Source: Sphaerulina vaccinii (Eukaryota; Ascomycota; Dothideomycetes; Mycosphaerellales; Mycosphaerellaceae). Taken from it: a DNA stretch of 64,000 nt. The stretch is taken from assembly GCA_022570795.1 (NCBI GenBank), contig JAKUDP010000009.1:930001-994000 (forward strand). The letters are read 5' to 3'. The position numbers and the translations under genes were made by a program. The notes under the pieces were generated by a model that searched no databases, was not told the DNA's origin, and saw only the letters and a list, made by a program, of their open reading frames with translations. Shown one piece after another: positions 32,880 through 43,622 of this stretch. Position 1 is the first letter of the stretch, and each line of letters begins with the position of its first letter.

Positions 32880-34140
32880 TTCGCTGGCGCTGCAAAAGGA
32901 CGAAGCATAGAATCGAATTACCTTCAATGTGCCAACCACGCCATCTTATACACCCGGCGCTGTCAACATATGCAGTCGACAATGCCTGCAAACACCGAAT
33001 GGCACAACTTCGCTTGGAACCAATGCAGGATCATGTGGAGAGCTGCAGTTGTACACCATGAGCCAGGGTCAAGGCGTGATTGGGTTTCCAGATTCGTCGG
33101 GATGTGCCCGATGGAATCTGTGGCACACAGAACACATATCCACGTGCAACTGCTCCTATCTGAGGCAGGCGGGTGCTGTTATGTGAGCGACTCGCGCCTC
33201 CGCAGCATGTCTGGCCACACTATCGCGTACAAGGTGCGCGCGGTTGTACTTGGTATGGTCGAAGGGCGGAGGCGGCTTCGGAATGTCGCAATGTTGATGG
33301 CCGAGCGAGCGACACGACATCGTCCAAGTGCGTAGCGAATGTGGATGCGGATGCCTTCAGGAAGTGCTGAGATCACGATGACCAAGGCGAGAGGCGAAAC
33401 CGTGACGATACATGGCTTGATGAGAGATGTGGCAAGGAGAGGATGGCGACGCGAGTGAAGCGTACGAGTCAGGTAAAAAGAAAAGAGCCAGGCATCAATG
33501 AGTTTTAAGGCAACCACGCTGGTATTTTCAACCTTCAAAAGTTCACCTTCGACTCACTCTTTCTCTTCTTCTCTTCAAGCGCCGTCCTCACAAATGCTGC
33601 GTTTCTTTGCTCACACACAGACACTGCATCGCGCAGCTCGTCGCTATTGGCAAATGAGAAATTCGGAGTAATCTTCAACCTGCACGTCATGCGCTGCAAA
33701 GCGCCTCTGGCAAACTGCCCGCGAGGGCCTGCCATGAAATTCATGGTTGCACTCGGCATCAGAAATCTCAGCCCACTCGGACACCTCGAACTTTACGGCG
33801 ACGGGCGTCTCGTTTGTGGCTATGGGAGCCGGTGCGAAGATTGTGTGTACGCTCTTTTCAAGAGGTACGATCACTTTAGTGCAATACGCAGCATATCTGA
33901 GCTTCTGCCATTTCAACACCTGTCGCGAGATGTGGTGGGCGGAAGTCAGGGTATCATTCGATTCCGATTATTCTTGTGAGGATGGCGCTTCAACTCTCTT
34001 TTTGAGGTAAGTCACAAATTACATACTGCTGAGAGCAAGGATACTACTGACTGAATCTGCAAATGCTCGCTTTTGGCCGCCGCAACCGACCTATCCTCGA
34101 TACGTCCTCCCTCACCACGGCATGACGACTCCAGGCAGCC
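32880..34140. other. 1.26-kb intergenic region, no supported gene
   Basis: Frames of 80-120 codons overlap on both strands with no domain, signal peptide or splice logic. It lies upstream of the GH31 gene and downstream of the prolyl hydroxylase-like gene. Confidence 0.4.
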
Positions 34141-34965
34141 TCAGTCATCCAATTTTGGCATTCTGCTCTTGGTTTGGCTCTTCGTGCTCTCCATCGAGTA
34201 CATCAGATCCGTCCGCATAGTGTACTTTACACCACGCACAACATCGTCGCCACTGTGGAGCAGACCCCTGTGCTGGAACAATAAGACCCGACCAGTCTTC
34301 GGAAGCACATCGAGGTCCTTTGCACGATCCATCGTGATAGAATGGAACGTGGTCGCGCCACCGATCAGCACATTCTTTCGATCAGCAGAGCTCATCTTTG
34401 CGATTTCCTCCTTAGTGGGCGCTCCAGCGGCATTCAGATACAGGTGTAACGTGAAATAGCTCCGTTCCTTCCGGTCGGGTGTCTCGTACGATCCATCGCA
34501 ATGAGGACGAAAATATTCTCCTCCCACATACTTCAAAAATCTCATTCTCTCATTCGGCCTACTGAACTGCCACACCTCTCCTCGCTTGAGTGGTCCATTT
34601 CCGAAGACTTCAGGCATACCTTCCAGTCGCACGATCTCCTGTACGTCCGGTAGATGCTCGATACGCTTCCACACTGCCGCCACAACCGCATCCGAGTCCC
34701 AGATGATCCGGCCACAGTTCCGAGAGTCCTCGCGCAGTTCTTGACGACCTCCGCCGACGTTGATCATGGCGCGCTCCCACTTTCCTTGCGTGGTAGCTTC
34801 TGCTGCTTGGATGAGCTGTTGGCATTCGTCTAGGCTGAGCACATTGTCGAGGATGACTGCGTACAGTCCTTTGTACTCTGGAAGTGTGGTATCCTCGAAA
34901 TTGAGGCGATTGACGATGATGTCAGGCGCTGGTGTGGCCAGGAAGTCACTTGGGAGTGCTGTCAT
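34141..34965 (-). CDS. 2-oxoglutarate/Fe(II) dioxygenase, prolyl 4-hydroxylase-like
   Basis: The single exon encodes 274 aa from the ATG at 34965; the frame extends upstream but only from a non-ATG codon. The P4H-type double-stranded beta-helix is visible: LYAVILDNVLSLDECQQLI at the start, FLKYVGGEYFRPHCDGSYET with the HxD iron ligands, YFTLHLYLNA, GGATTFHS, and GRVLLFQHRGLLHSG followed by GVKYTMRTDLMY with the distal His and the 2-oxoglutarate-binding basic residue. No signal peptide is evident, so it is probably cytosolic or nuclear. The substrate is unknown; this fungal group is annotated by fold only. Confidence 0.88.
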   Translation of the reverse strand: MTALPSDFLATPAPDIIVNRLNFEDTTLPEYKGLYAVILDNVLSLDECQQLIQAAEATTQGKWERAMINVGGGRQELREDSRNCGRIIWDSDAVVAAVWKRIEHLPDVQEIVRLEGMPEVFGNGPLKRGEVWQFSRPNERMRFLKYVGGEYFRPHCDGSYETPDRKERSYFTLHLYLNAAGAPTKEEIAKMSSADRKNVLIGGATTFHSITMDRAKDLDVLPKTGRVLLFQHRGLLHSGDDVVRGVKYTMRTDLMYSMESTKSQTKSRMPKLDD

Positions 34966-35280
34966 GGTTGTTGTTGTGGCTGCAAATGCTGCGTGCAAAT
35001 GCTGCGTGTGTTAGGAAGAGTGCTGTGTTGAATGCCCGAGACTCAAGAGATGAGTCAGCTTCAGGCAGCAGGCGAAGTGAGGCTGAGTGGCGTCCTGATC
35101 CTTCACCGGTCTTCCATATCCACAGTAACGATAACAGGGTACAGAAGCAATCTATTATGTCTCACAACCCGATTGTGTACTGTTGCCTCTTTGAATCTGG
35201 ATGTATATGGATAGTCTTTAGTCGCTCATGTCGCATGCTGTGCAGCACACCAGGTCAAGAATTCGTAGCGGAGGCTTCTT
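34966..35280. other. Short intergenic region with 13-bp direct repeat
   Basis: The unit gcaaatgctgcgt occurs twice in tandem (34982-34994 and 34995-35007), just upstream of the dioxygenase start codon. The rest is the 3' flank of the phospholipase C gene. Confidence 0.5.
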
Positions 35281-37200
35281 CTAGGCATCCGTAATCTCGA
35301 ACTTCAATAGCACCGTGCAGTGGGTCTCCTTCCCCTTAAGATCTAGCATGCGCACAAACACCCACTCTCCATTCCGTACGTACGAGAGCCTTACTGCAGC
35401 CACGCATTGCACCGGATTACGAGCAAACTTGTCGTCCGACTTGATCAGGATGCGCAAGAAGACTAGCTCATTCTCTGCGTAGTCCCAGTCCAGCTGCTCG
35501 TCCCATATCGGATCTGTTGGCGGCGGCTGTTCGCCTTTGTGAACAAGCCCGAGTTTATGCTGCTTATATCCTGAGGTCTTGCGCTTGGGCGGAGTATTGC
35601 CAATATCATCAGGATGAACAAGCGTGCAGGTCACATATGGCTTGATCTCGTCCTCAGTCTCGCGCTCTTTTGGGACTGGTATGTCAGTCGCACCGGCAAC
35701 ATGCACACGTAAATGCTTCTTCCTGCCGCTATCCAGCTTGCCAGAGCCGCCCGCACGAAGAGCTGCTGGTTTGAGGACGTAGCCATCGGAGCCTGCGAAA
35801 AGAGCTTCGTTAAGTTGCATGCTTGCGTCGAAAGTCTGCCAGTTCAGTGCGCAGATCTGGGCTCCGACCCCCCAGAATGGGACGGGGTTGAGGTTCTTGG
35901 ACGAGATACGGGTTCCCTTTGGATACACTCTCATTAGGTGCTTCGCGTTGTGTGTACTGATTCGGGAACCGTTGAGTTCAAGATTCAGGCCCAGAAGACC
36001 TGATTCTGACACGTTGATGAGATGATGATTGGGGCCGTCTTGTAGCTCTCCTGGATCGAACCAGGAGTTGTTCGCTGGCTTGACAGATTGCGCGTACACC
36101 CCCAGTTCTGCTAGTTCGGGGATGATTACGCCTTTCGCAGACTCTTTGTTTTCTTTGCGGTATTTCTCGTGATCGATGCGAGCCTGTTCGTCCTCGTCCT
36201 CGTCGTCGCTGGTGTCTGAATCAGCTTCTTCGGGTAGGTGATATTCAACAATCACGGCAATCTTGGATCCAAGCTCGTCCAGATCCACGTGTTCTCCGGT
36301 CTCATCCTGTTCTCTCGAGCCTTCGTCTCGCACTTCCTTACTGAGCAGACGATCGCCCCACACTTCACGCATGATCTGTGATAGACGAAGCTGTCCACGT
36401 TCGCCGCAATGATTCTCGAGTGAGATCATGATAGGAGCGGGCGCATATCCTGTCTGTTGAGGCTGGCTTGCTTCTTTGTCAAGTGAGTCTCGGATAGTCT
36501 CACACACAGTTCGGAAAGGTACCCTTGAGGCGAGAGTCCAGCCTAGATTTTGAGATGCAGTGATTAGCAGACGTCGAATGAGCTACACTCTAACATCGTA
36601 CCATGAGTGACCTTAGGCTCATCTGGGTCGTCGCTGTTGTCCCAGGCATCAATCTCAACGCAACGAGACCCGCCGTTCAAGGCTATCTCGTATGCTACCT
36701 AATCATTCTCGCATCAGCACATAGCTCTGCTTTGCAACTACGGCATCTCGGCAAACGATTCTAAAAGCATGACAGGTGATGATTGTAGAAAAAACAATCT
36801 CACTCACCGCAGACGAGGAGCCGTATAGCTGCCCTGCAAGTAGGTACGTATTGTGACTCGAACTGATAAAGTATTCCGTCAAAGGATGATCTCGATTCGT
36901 GATGTCTGAAGGAACATGAATATGAGGATTGTCCAACATCTCCTTCAAAGCTCCAGAATTCTCAGCTTCGCGATTGTTCAGATCCACGTCCTGGACACTC
37001 AAGATTTGCTCGTTGACAATGTATGTCTTCAAGGCATGGCTGACGCGTAGCTCCTTCCTGGTGATATGGGATACTCTCGAAGCATGGCCACCACCAGCGA
37101 CTGAGCCTACCTCGAGAGCTTCCCCGTGATCATCTTCGTCGCGTTCCCTCTTAGCAAACGGATTCAGCTTCGAGAATTTTGAAGTCAAGAATGAAGACAT
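35281..37200 (-). CDS. Phosphoinositide-specific phospholipase C
   Basis: Three exons (37200-36808, 36698-36602, 36542-35281), with introns of 109 and 59 nt, give 583 aa. The X domain is rebuilt by splicing: PLTEYFISSSHNTYLLAGQ (catalytic His), then EIALNGGSRCVEIDAWDN, PKVTHG (second His) and TLASRVPFRTVCETIRD, then APIMISLENHC. An acidic linker (DTSDDEDEDEQ) precedes the Y domain (NHHLINVSESGL, HLMRVYPKGTRISSKN, NPVPFWGVGAQICALNWQTF) and a C-terminal C2 domain (LRVHVAGATDIP...YVTCTLVHPDD). The enzyme cleaves PIP2 to IP3 and diacylglycerol. The N-terminal 60 residues contain no PH or EF-hand modules, so it is shorter than yeast Plc1-type enzymes. It is divergent from the ADGF gene. Confidence 0.92.
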
Positions 37201-37464
37201 TCTGAAATCGATGGTCCTTCTCAAGATTTGTGTGCGTGATGAGGTACAGCTTCGCTTGTGTAGCTCTTGAGATCGAGAATGACTGACGTCTTCGCAGTAC
37301 CCTTGGACGTCGAGCTAGGTTTGGTCCGCGTGATTGCTAGGTCGTACAAGAAAGGAGTGTTGATGTGGTTGTTTGATGTGATATGGCTGGTACCTTACCT
37401 AGGCTGACGACGCACGCTTGGGCTGCGGCGGGCTGCGGGACGCGTCTCTACTTGCCGAACAACC

Positions 37465-39339
37465 ATGACTTCCCTTTCGATTATACACAATATATCTTCA
37501 TTCGTCAACTTACTCAAGATGTCGGACCCCGATGTCGAGGGAGCACAATTGGCTGCTGAGCAGCTCAGTCTTGACGATGGCAACTCAGAGACTGCCGATG
37601 AAAAGGAAAAAAGGGAGTTTAATGCCTGGGCGGAGAAGGAAGGCCTCCCAAACATGGGCCAGCCATTCATACAAAAGTATCTGGACGGCAGAGATGCTCT
37701 CATTGCCCAGGAGAAGCAGCGCCGGAGTGATAACATCTTCAGAGAGGCCATGACTCCAATGCAGAACGAGGCGGCTGCGATTGTGGCCGCCATCCGCTTC
37801 GAGGAACAAAACACGTTATGGCACCCAGGCTATGAAGACGCCCTTGCAAAGCTGAACGACCAGCCTATCTACCCCGGAATGATGTTCTCACTGGCCAAGG
37901 AACGTATGGAAACCAGCAAGCTATGGCAAATCGTGAGAAAAATGCCAAAGGGAGCGCTTCTACATTGCCACTTGGACGCCATGGGTGATCTCGACTGGCT
38001 CGCAGACATCGCACTCACAACACCCGGTATATGTATACGAGCACCGCGTTCTATGCACACAGCAAAGCTTCGTACAGACCATCTATACCCTTTCTCATTC
38101 AAGTTCGCCAAGAAGGAATCTCAATCAGAAGGACCGCACCTATGGTCCGAGTCGTATAAGCCAGACGATTTGATCCCTATCACGACTGCTGCCGAAAGCT
38201 TTCCTGAAGGAGGTGTGGAAGGTTTCAAGCAGTGGCTGAAGTCCAGGGTATCTCTGTCCCAGACAGATGCCATATCACATCACTTGGGACCTGGCGACAT
38301 CTGGGAGCGGTTTAGAGCCTGCTTCGGCATTCTTGTGACCCTCCATCACTACGAGCCCATCTTCAGAAAGTTCATTCGCATCATGCTCAAAGGTCTGAAC
38401 GATGATGGTGTAAGGTGGGTTGACATTCGACATATCTTTCTATACCCATTCTATCGCGAGGGTGCCGAGACCCCAGACGAGGACTACATGTATTTCTTCG
38501 AAGTGCTCGAAGATGAGATTGACGCGTTCAAGGCTTCAGAAGAAGGCAAAGGGTTCTGGGGAGCGAGTCTGATCTGGACAACACGGCGGCAACTTGGGCC
38601 CAAGGCCATAGTGGAAGACATGAAAATGTGCATCGAGCATAAGATTGCTTTCCCGGATAGCATCCTTGGCTACGACCTAGTCGGTCAAGAAGACAATGGA
38701 CGTCCACTCCAAGATCTCCTACCTGAGCTCTTCTGGTTCAAGAAACGTTGTGCAGAAGAAGGCATTGACATTCCATTCTTCTTCCATGCCGGAGAAACAC
38801 TAGGTGATGGTGATGAGGTTGATGAGAACTTGTTTGATGCCGTCATTCTTGGTACGAGACGAATCGGCCATGCGATATCACTTCCCAAACATCCACTACT
38901 CATCGACATGATAAAAGAAAAGAAGATCTTGATCGAGAGCTGTCCAGTGAGTAACGAGGTCCTGCGCTATACTGGTAGCATCATGTCGCATTACCTACCC
39001 AGTCTCCTGGCTCGTGGCGTCCCATGCGCTCTTGCGAACGACGACCCTGCGATTCTTGGACATGGTACAAACGGCATGACGCACGACTTCTGGCAGGCGT
39101 TACAAGGCTGGGAAAATTTAGGACTCGCAGGCCTTGGTAGTTTGGCAGAGAACAGCGTGCGGTGGGCGAACTACGAAGAGTGCTCAACAAAGCAGTGGCA
39201 GCAGGAGATCAAGGATGGCAGCTTTGGTAAGAGCCTTCGAGCGAAGAGGCTGAAAGAATGGCAGAATGAGTTTGAGAAGTTTTGTCAATGGGTTGTACTA
39301 GAATACGGAGCGGAGACGGACATCAACACTCTTGATTAG
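37465..39339 (+). CDS. Adenosine deaminase-related growth factor family (ADGF/CECR1-like) deaminase
   Basis: The single exon encodes 624 aa from 37465 or 606 aa from the ATG at 37519 (MSDPDVEG), which is equally plausible. The amidohydrolase barrel is intact: ALLHCHLDAMGDLDWL (HxH zinc ligands), FFFHAGETLGDGDEVDENL, TRRIGHAISL, ILIESCPVSNEVLRYTGS and CALANDDPAILGHG (metal-binding Asp pair). The N-terminal extension and the HAGET spacing fit the ADGF branch rather than classical Add enzymes. It would convert adenosine or deoxyadenosine to inosine forms. No signal peptide is clear, so intracellular purine salvage is likely. It shares a 264-bp divergent interval with the phospholipase C gene. 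Confidence 0.92.
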   Translation: MTSLSIIHNISSFVNLLKMSDPDVEGAQLAAEQLSLDDGNSETADEKEKREFNAWAEKEGLPNMGQPFIQKYLDGRDALIAQEKQRRSDNIFREAMTPMQNEAAAIVAAIRFEEQNTLWHPGYEDALAKLNDQPIYPGMMFSLAKERMETSKLWQIVRKMPKGALLHCHLDAMGDLDWLADIALTTPGICIRAPRSMHTAKLRTDHLYPFSFKFAKKESQSEGPHLWSESYKPDDLIPITTAAESFPEGGVEGFKQWLKSRVSLSQTDAISHHLGPGDIWERFRACFGILVTLHHYEPIFRKFIRIMLKGLNDDGVRWVDIRHIFLYPFYREGAETPDEDYMYFFEVLEDEIDAFKASEEGKGFWGASLIWTTRRQLGPKAIVEDMKMCIEHKIAFPDSILGYDLVGQEDNGRPLQDLLPELFWFKKRCAEEGIDIPFFFHAGETLGDGDEVDENLFDAVILGTRRIGHAISLPKHPLLIDMIKEKKILIESCPVSNEVLRYTGSIMSHYLPSLLARGVPCALANDDPAILGHGTNGMTHDFWQALQGWENLGLAGLGSLAENSVRWANYEECSTKQWQQEIKDGSFGKSLRAKRLKEWQNEFEKFCQWVVLEYGAETDINTLD

Positions 39340-39952
39340 AGAGACGACAGATGTGATGATACACTCGCGGGACACGAGATCAACTATACAGACAGCACGC
39401 CGCCCGACTTTATTCAACAAGCGAGCGGGAATAGGTACCAGACTTGAAGCATTTCTTACATCGAATTAGTGTCAGTCTTCACTACTCGAACTTCTCGTCG
39501 CTTCGATCACGGTCTCCTTTACTGAGAAGTGCCGGCTCGCGGCACAGACAGGATTCCGGTGTGATCCTTCCGCGGCAGCAGGATACACGACTTGACACAC
39601 TGCTGGTACACAAATTGGCGCTGTCGGTCGTGCTCCTCTCGTCCTAAGACAACAGTTGTCCATACGCTCGACAGGTAGGTGGACGATAGAACTGTGGCGT
39701 GAATGTCTGGCTGTGGTCTTGTTGCTGTCTTTCATTGACGACTAAGTAAAGATTTGATTGGAACAAATTGGTTGGCTGCTGTCGCTCCCGCTCGCACGGG
39801 CGCTTCGTCATCACGAGGCGTGGCTCAGCCCAGCGCTGTTGCCTCCACCACTCCTCCTTCACTAAACACTTCTCACTTAACTACGCCCTTCCTTTGCTCA
39901 CTTCTCTTCCTGCCACCCACCAACCGAAGCCGACTGACGAACTACCACTACG
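39340..39952. promoter_or_regulatory. Intergenic and leader region upstream of membrane protein
   Basis: No gene is seen. The 60 bases before 39953 are pyrimidine-rich with short cac/cca runs, as in fungal leaders of well-expressed genes. Confidence 0.4.
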
Positions 39953-41266
39953 ATGTCCGGTGTACACGGACAAATCCTCGGCCACTTGGCCAAGCGCGGA
40001 TATGAGGCGGCGCAGCACCACATGCGCGGACCTAGCCCAGAGATGATGGCGAAGTTGCAGCACGATGCCCAGATGTACGAGCACTCGGGACCAGATATGG
40101 AGGTGAAGCCATGGGAGATGCTGCCTGTTATTGTCACTGGATTCCTGACGCTCCTCCTGATTGCATCGGTAAGTCCGAAGAGCAGCGCAAAGCGAGGCAG
40201 AGAAGCGAGGCCGCACGCTGACTAGTCGCAGATCAAGTACACAGTTGGAGAAGTCATGGCCAGTCTGGCCATGATTGAGTCACGCACGACTACTGCTATC
40301 ATCGAGGACAAGCCCCCAGCCTATGCAGATGAGCCAGACGCGCCGATCGAGAAAGAGCCGCTGATGCCCTCAGAGGCCGAAGCTGATGTCGAGGTCACAC
40401 TGATCAACAACAAGCCGATCACCAGCAAGATCCGCACTACATCGAGGCACTTGACCCGCATTGGAGGCTTCCGTGCGAGATGGAGAGGCGCAGGTGTCAG
40501 CATTGTCTACCACTTCATGCACTCTCTGATTACGAACTTCCTTTCGAGCCTGCTTGGATTCGGCCTCTTCGGAAACGCCCTCATGTACGTTGTCGCATCT
40601 ATTGGTCTCGCTAGGCTCCACATGGTCTGGACACATGCCATGATTGCATACCCATCGGCTCAGCCATTCTACAAGCGCTTCGTTGCACGAGACCAGTGCA
40701 AAGCTATCCTATTGCCATCATTGGTCTTCGCAGTGGCACAACAAGCAACTTTGATTCTACCAATCATCGTCGCCTTCGCTCTGGGTCTGCCTGAGATCAA
40801 CCACAGCCACGTCTCCGAAGCTGCCAAGCACGACTGCAGCAAGTTGGTCTGGATGGGTCTGAGATTCCTTGCTGTTCCAGCTACTGGACTCTTCGTCGCG
40901 TTCGCGATCCTCCTACCAGCCACTGTGACACTCACACGCATTGAAGCTCTCCTTCTACCAGAGGGTCAGGACACCATTGTTCCATTCGACCGCCAAGCCA
41001 TTGTTGGCAACCTCGATATCACTGCTAGGGGCAGCTCTCGGGCAATCTTCGTCCAAGCTTGGAGATCATTTGACAACTCTTCACGATGGAGACTTATCAA
41101 GCTCTACGTCAAGATGGTCGCTATCCAGATCGGCGTCATCTTTGTCAGCATTCACCTGATGGCTGCAGAGATGTATGTCATTGGTGGTGAGAGAATCGGC
41201 CTGCTTCTCAAGAGTGCTACTGCTCAGTTGCAGCTGGCCGCTCTTGAGGCTCACCAGGACAACTAG
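39953..41266 (+). CDS. Conserved polytopic membrane protein of unknown function
   Basis: Exon 1 (39953-40168) and exon 2 (40232-41266) are joined across a 63-nt intron (GTAAGT...GTCGCAG) and give 416 aa. The N terminus (SGVHGQILGHLAKRGYEAA) is soluble. About six hydrophobic segments follow: EMLPVIVTGFLTLLLIASI, LITNFLSSLLGFGLFGNALM, ILLPSLVFAVAQQATLILPIIVAFALGL, FLAVPATGLFVAFAILLPA and IKLYVKMVAIQIGVIFVSI. An acidic loop (about 85-130) separates the first from the rest. Similar ascomycete proteins carry misleading ubiquitin-related labels; no ubiquitin-pathway motif is seen. It sits next to the OMT/NRPS-like pair, but no functional link is shown. Confidence 0.8.
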
Positions 41267-41691
41267 GTGTGATACTCCTGCTTGGCAAGCATCGAGAACT
41301 AGGGCCGTCTAATTCTGTTTCGCTTGGAGTATGGCTTTCACTCAAGCGTTTATTGGGAGCCTTGATCGCAAATGTAATCCTGTGGATCGAACCTGAGTTC
41401 TCAGTGCTTTCCAGAGAAGACAACGAAGAAAATTTAAGATTGTATACTATCCTTTACGAGACCTCAGTATGTATCAGACTAACGACAACCTACAATGAAG
41501 CCGCCCAGGCAGGCAGTGTCTTATCAGGCCCATGCCTTAGCGCAGGTTCCCAACCAGATGTGACGAAGACGAGATAGATCGAACCCATGAGTCTGCAGTC
41601 AGCCCCTCACATTTACAGCATATTCTAACAATTATGCAAGGTATCATGAACACAAGCTAATAAAATTCTTTCAGTACCACATATCACCCAA
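41267..41691. other. Convergent intergenic region
   Basis: This is 3' flanking DNA of the membrane protein (+) and the O-methyltransferase (-). No gene is seen. Confidence 0.5.
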
Positions 41692-42973
41692 TTATTCAAC
41701 GATCTCCGCTTCAATCAAGGCCTGTTCGGATAGCGGCGAGAAATACCACTTCAAGATGCCAAAACCTGCTCCTTTGAGCAACGATTGCCACTCTTCTTTG
41801 GTTCCTGGAGTACAAATTAGCGACCTGGACAGGACAAGGACTTAAGAGAAGCACTCACTCTCTTGTGCGCCATTCATAGTCATATGGAGGTCAGAAGCCG
41901 AAACCATGGAATCCATCGAAGCTGTCAAGACAATATCATTGATCAGAAGACGGCTATACCCTGGCTTCATGGCAGGTTTCAAGTTCTCAAGAATCTTGCG
42001 AGCTTCTTCGTCAGGCCAATCATGCAAGACGAGATGCATGAAATATACAGCCGCTCCAAGGACTGGCTGAGGTTTGAAGAAATCGTGACTCGCTCTTACA
42101 ATGGACTCGCCGGCTTCGTGGGCACGGTCGACAACCTCGCTAAGATCTTGAAGGACAATTGAGCCTGGTGGGAAACTTTCGGGCGATTTCAGCCTCAATG
42201 CTTCAGAGTCCTGACCAACGCCACCGCCGATGTCGACGAAGGCGATTCCGCCTGGATCGAGACGATTGACAATTTCCTGCTTCCAAGGATAGAACTCGGT
42301 CCACTTCTCGCTGTGATTGCCGCGAAGCCGCATGACGTGGTGGAGGCTGATAAAGGCTTCGGGTTTCTCCTGGAACCAAGGCACCAGCTCGGATCCAGTT
42401 GTGTATCGCCAAAGCGCAAGTTGTGGATCAGTCGGATTCACGTATCGTGTTGCAGCGAGGAACTCTGGCAGCTTTGCGGCTGCTGGTGAGACGACGTGGC
42501 TATGGAAGGTGAGGGTGGCTGCAAGAGATTTGTCGCGAAGTCCTTCCGTGAAAGGAGTGAGCGAGAATGTCTGATTGTTCGATGAGTGGTGGAGCCAGTG
42601 GTGCGGGATCAAAGCCAAAAGCAATCTATCTGGAGCCTGTTAGCTGGAACGCTCATACCATCGTTCGCTAGCACTTACAGAGCAGTCGGGAGTCGCAGCC
42701 TGTCAGCTGCGTGAGCTCGGCAATTGTCTTGGCACTGTTCACAGGCTGCCATCTCGAGAAGACTTGCAAGTTCAGCAGTGTCTTTAGCGCTGCGACAGCG
42801 AATGGGTCGATCAACAGTAACCTGGAAGCTGTATCCCAAGGAGTTTCGAGCTTGGCCAGAAGTTCCCGGGCACATTGGACTGCCTTCCGTCGCTCGTCCT
42901 CGTTCTGGAAGCTGCTGTGGTCTGTATTGTGGACCAGAGATCTCAAGTTGCACAAGGCCTGCGAGGACACCAT
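41692..42973 (-). CDS. S-adenosylmethionine-dependent O-methyltransferase (COMT-like)
   Basis: Three exons (42973-42679, 42629-41859, 41804-41692), with 49- and 54-nt introns, give 392 aa. The N-terminal dimerisation/winged-helix part includes ETPWDTASRLLLIDPF and, across intron 1, LLALIPHHWLHHSS. The SAM-binding motif is FVDIGGGVGQDSEAL; LVLHDWPDEEARKIL holds the catalytic His; the last splice restores NGAQERTKEEWQSLLKGAGF, the family C terminus. The start at 42973 (MVSSQALC) is preferred over a longer in-frame ATG because a TATA box lies about 50 bp upstream. This family methylates hydroxyls of polyketides and aromatic peptides in fungal clusters. It is divergent from the NRPS-like gene, which strongly suggests a shared pathway. 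Confidence 0.92.
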
Positions 42974-43622
42974 GTCGAAGAGAGTCGTGTGCCCAGACGC
43001 GTGTGTTCTGTGTAGTGTGGCTTGTATATAACGATCCGGATGTCTCGTCGCACCTTGTGTGCCTGCGGTAGGTGGCTCTATTATGTCAACGCCGAGAACT
43101 GACAAGGGCGTAGGCGGCTCAAGCGGCAGCACACTTATCAGTCACTGATGAGAATAGACCGAGGTGGCAGTGAGAAGGAAGGGCGACAAGGCAGAATATG
43201 GGGCCACAAGGCAGAAGGGTCATGCGCAGGATCACTGCATAAACTTCGGAATGGGCGCAGCCTTATGGACACGAGACTCTTCCCTACCACAAGCAATCCT
43301 GCGTGACTCCAAACTCACTTAACATAGTGGTCACCAACACAACCAACAATGAACGAGCACGCTATTTCCACACTTTGCACTGATCAAAGGTCACTACGAA
43401 GGTGGCGCCTGCGCACGTGCCCAGACAAAGGAAGGCCGCCCAGTCTTCACGTGGATGACACATGCCACTCACTGCAAAGTAAGTACTCGATTGGTAGGCG
43501 GCTTCGCAGGCTGCGGGAAACATATATGTTGGTGGTTAGATATGAAAGTGCTGAGTATTATCACAACTCCCTCACTCAGCTCTCTTGCGATACTGATACA
43601 TCTCTACAACTCAACATCAATC
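42974..43622. promoter_or_regulatory. Bidirectional promoter of the OMT / NRPS-like pair
   Basis: These 649 bp separate two divergent biosynthetic genes. On the minus side GTTATATAC (about 43024-43032) is a good TATA box about 50 bp before the OMT start. On the plus side CATATATG (about 43520-43528) lies about 95 bp before the synthetase ATG and is a weaker candidate. No paired CGG palindrome of a Zn2Cys6 factor was recognised. Confidence 0.55.

Noticed and set aside
32929..33338. Overlapping plus-strand frames upstream of the GH31 gene
   Set aside because: No signal peptide, domain or splice logic; similar-length frames occur antisense over the same bases.
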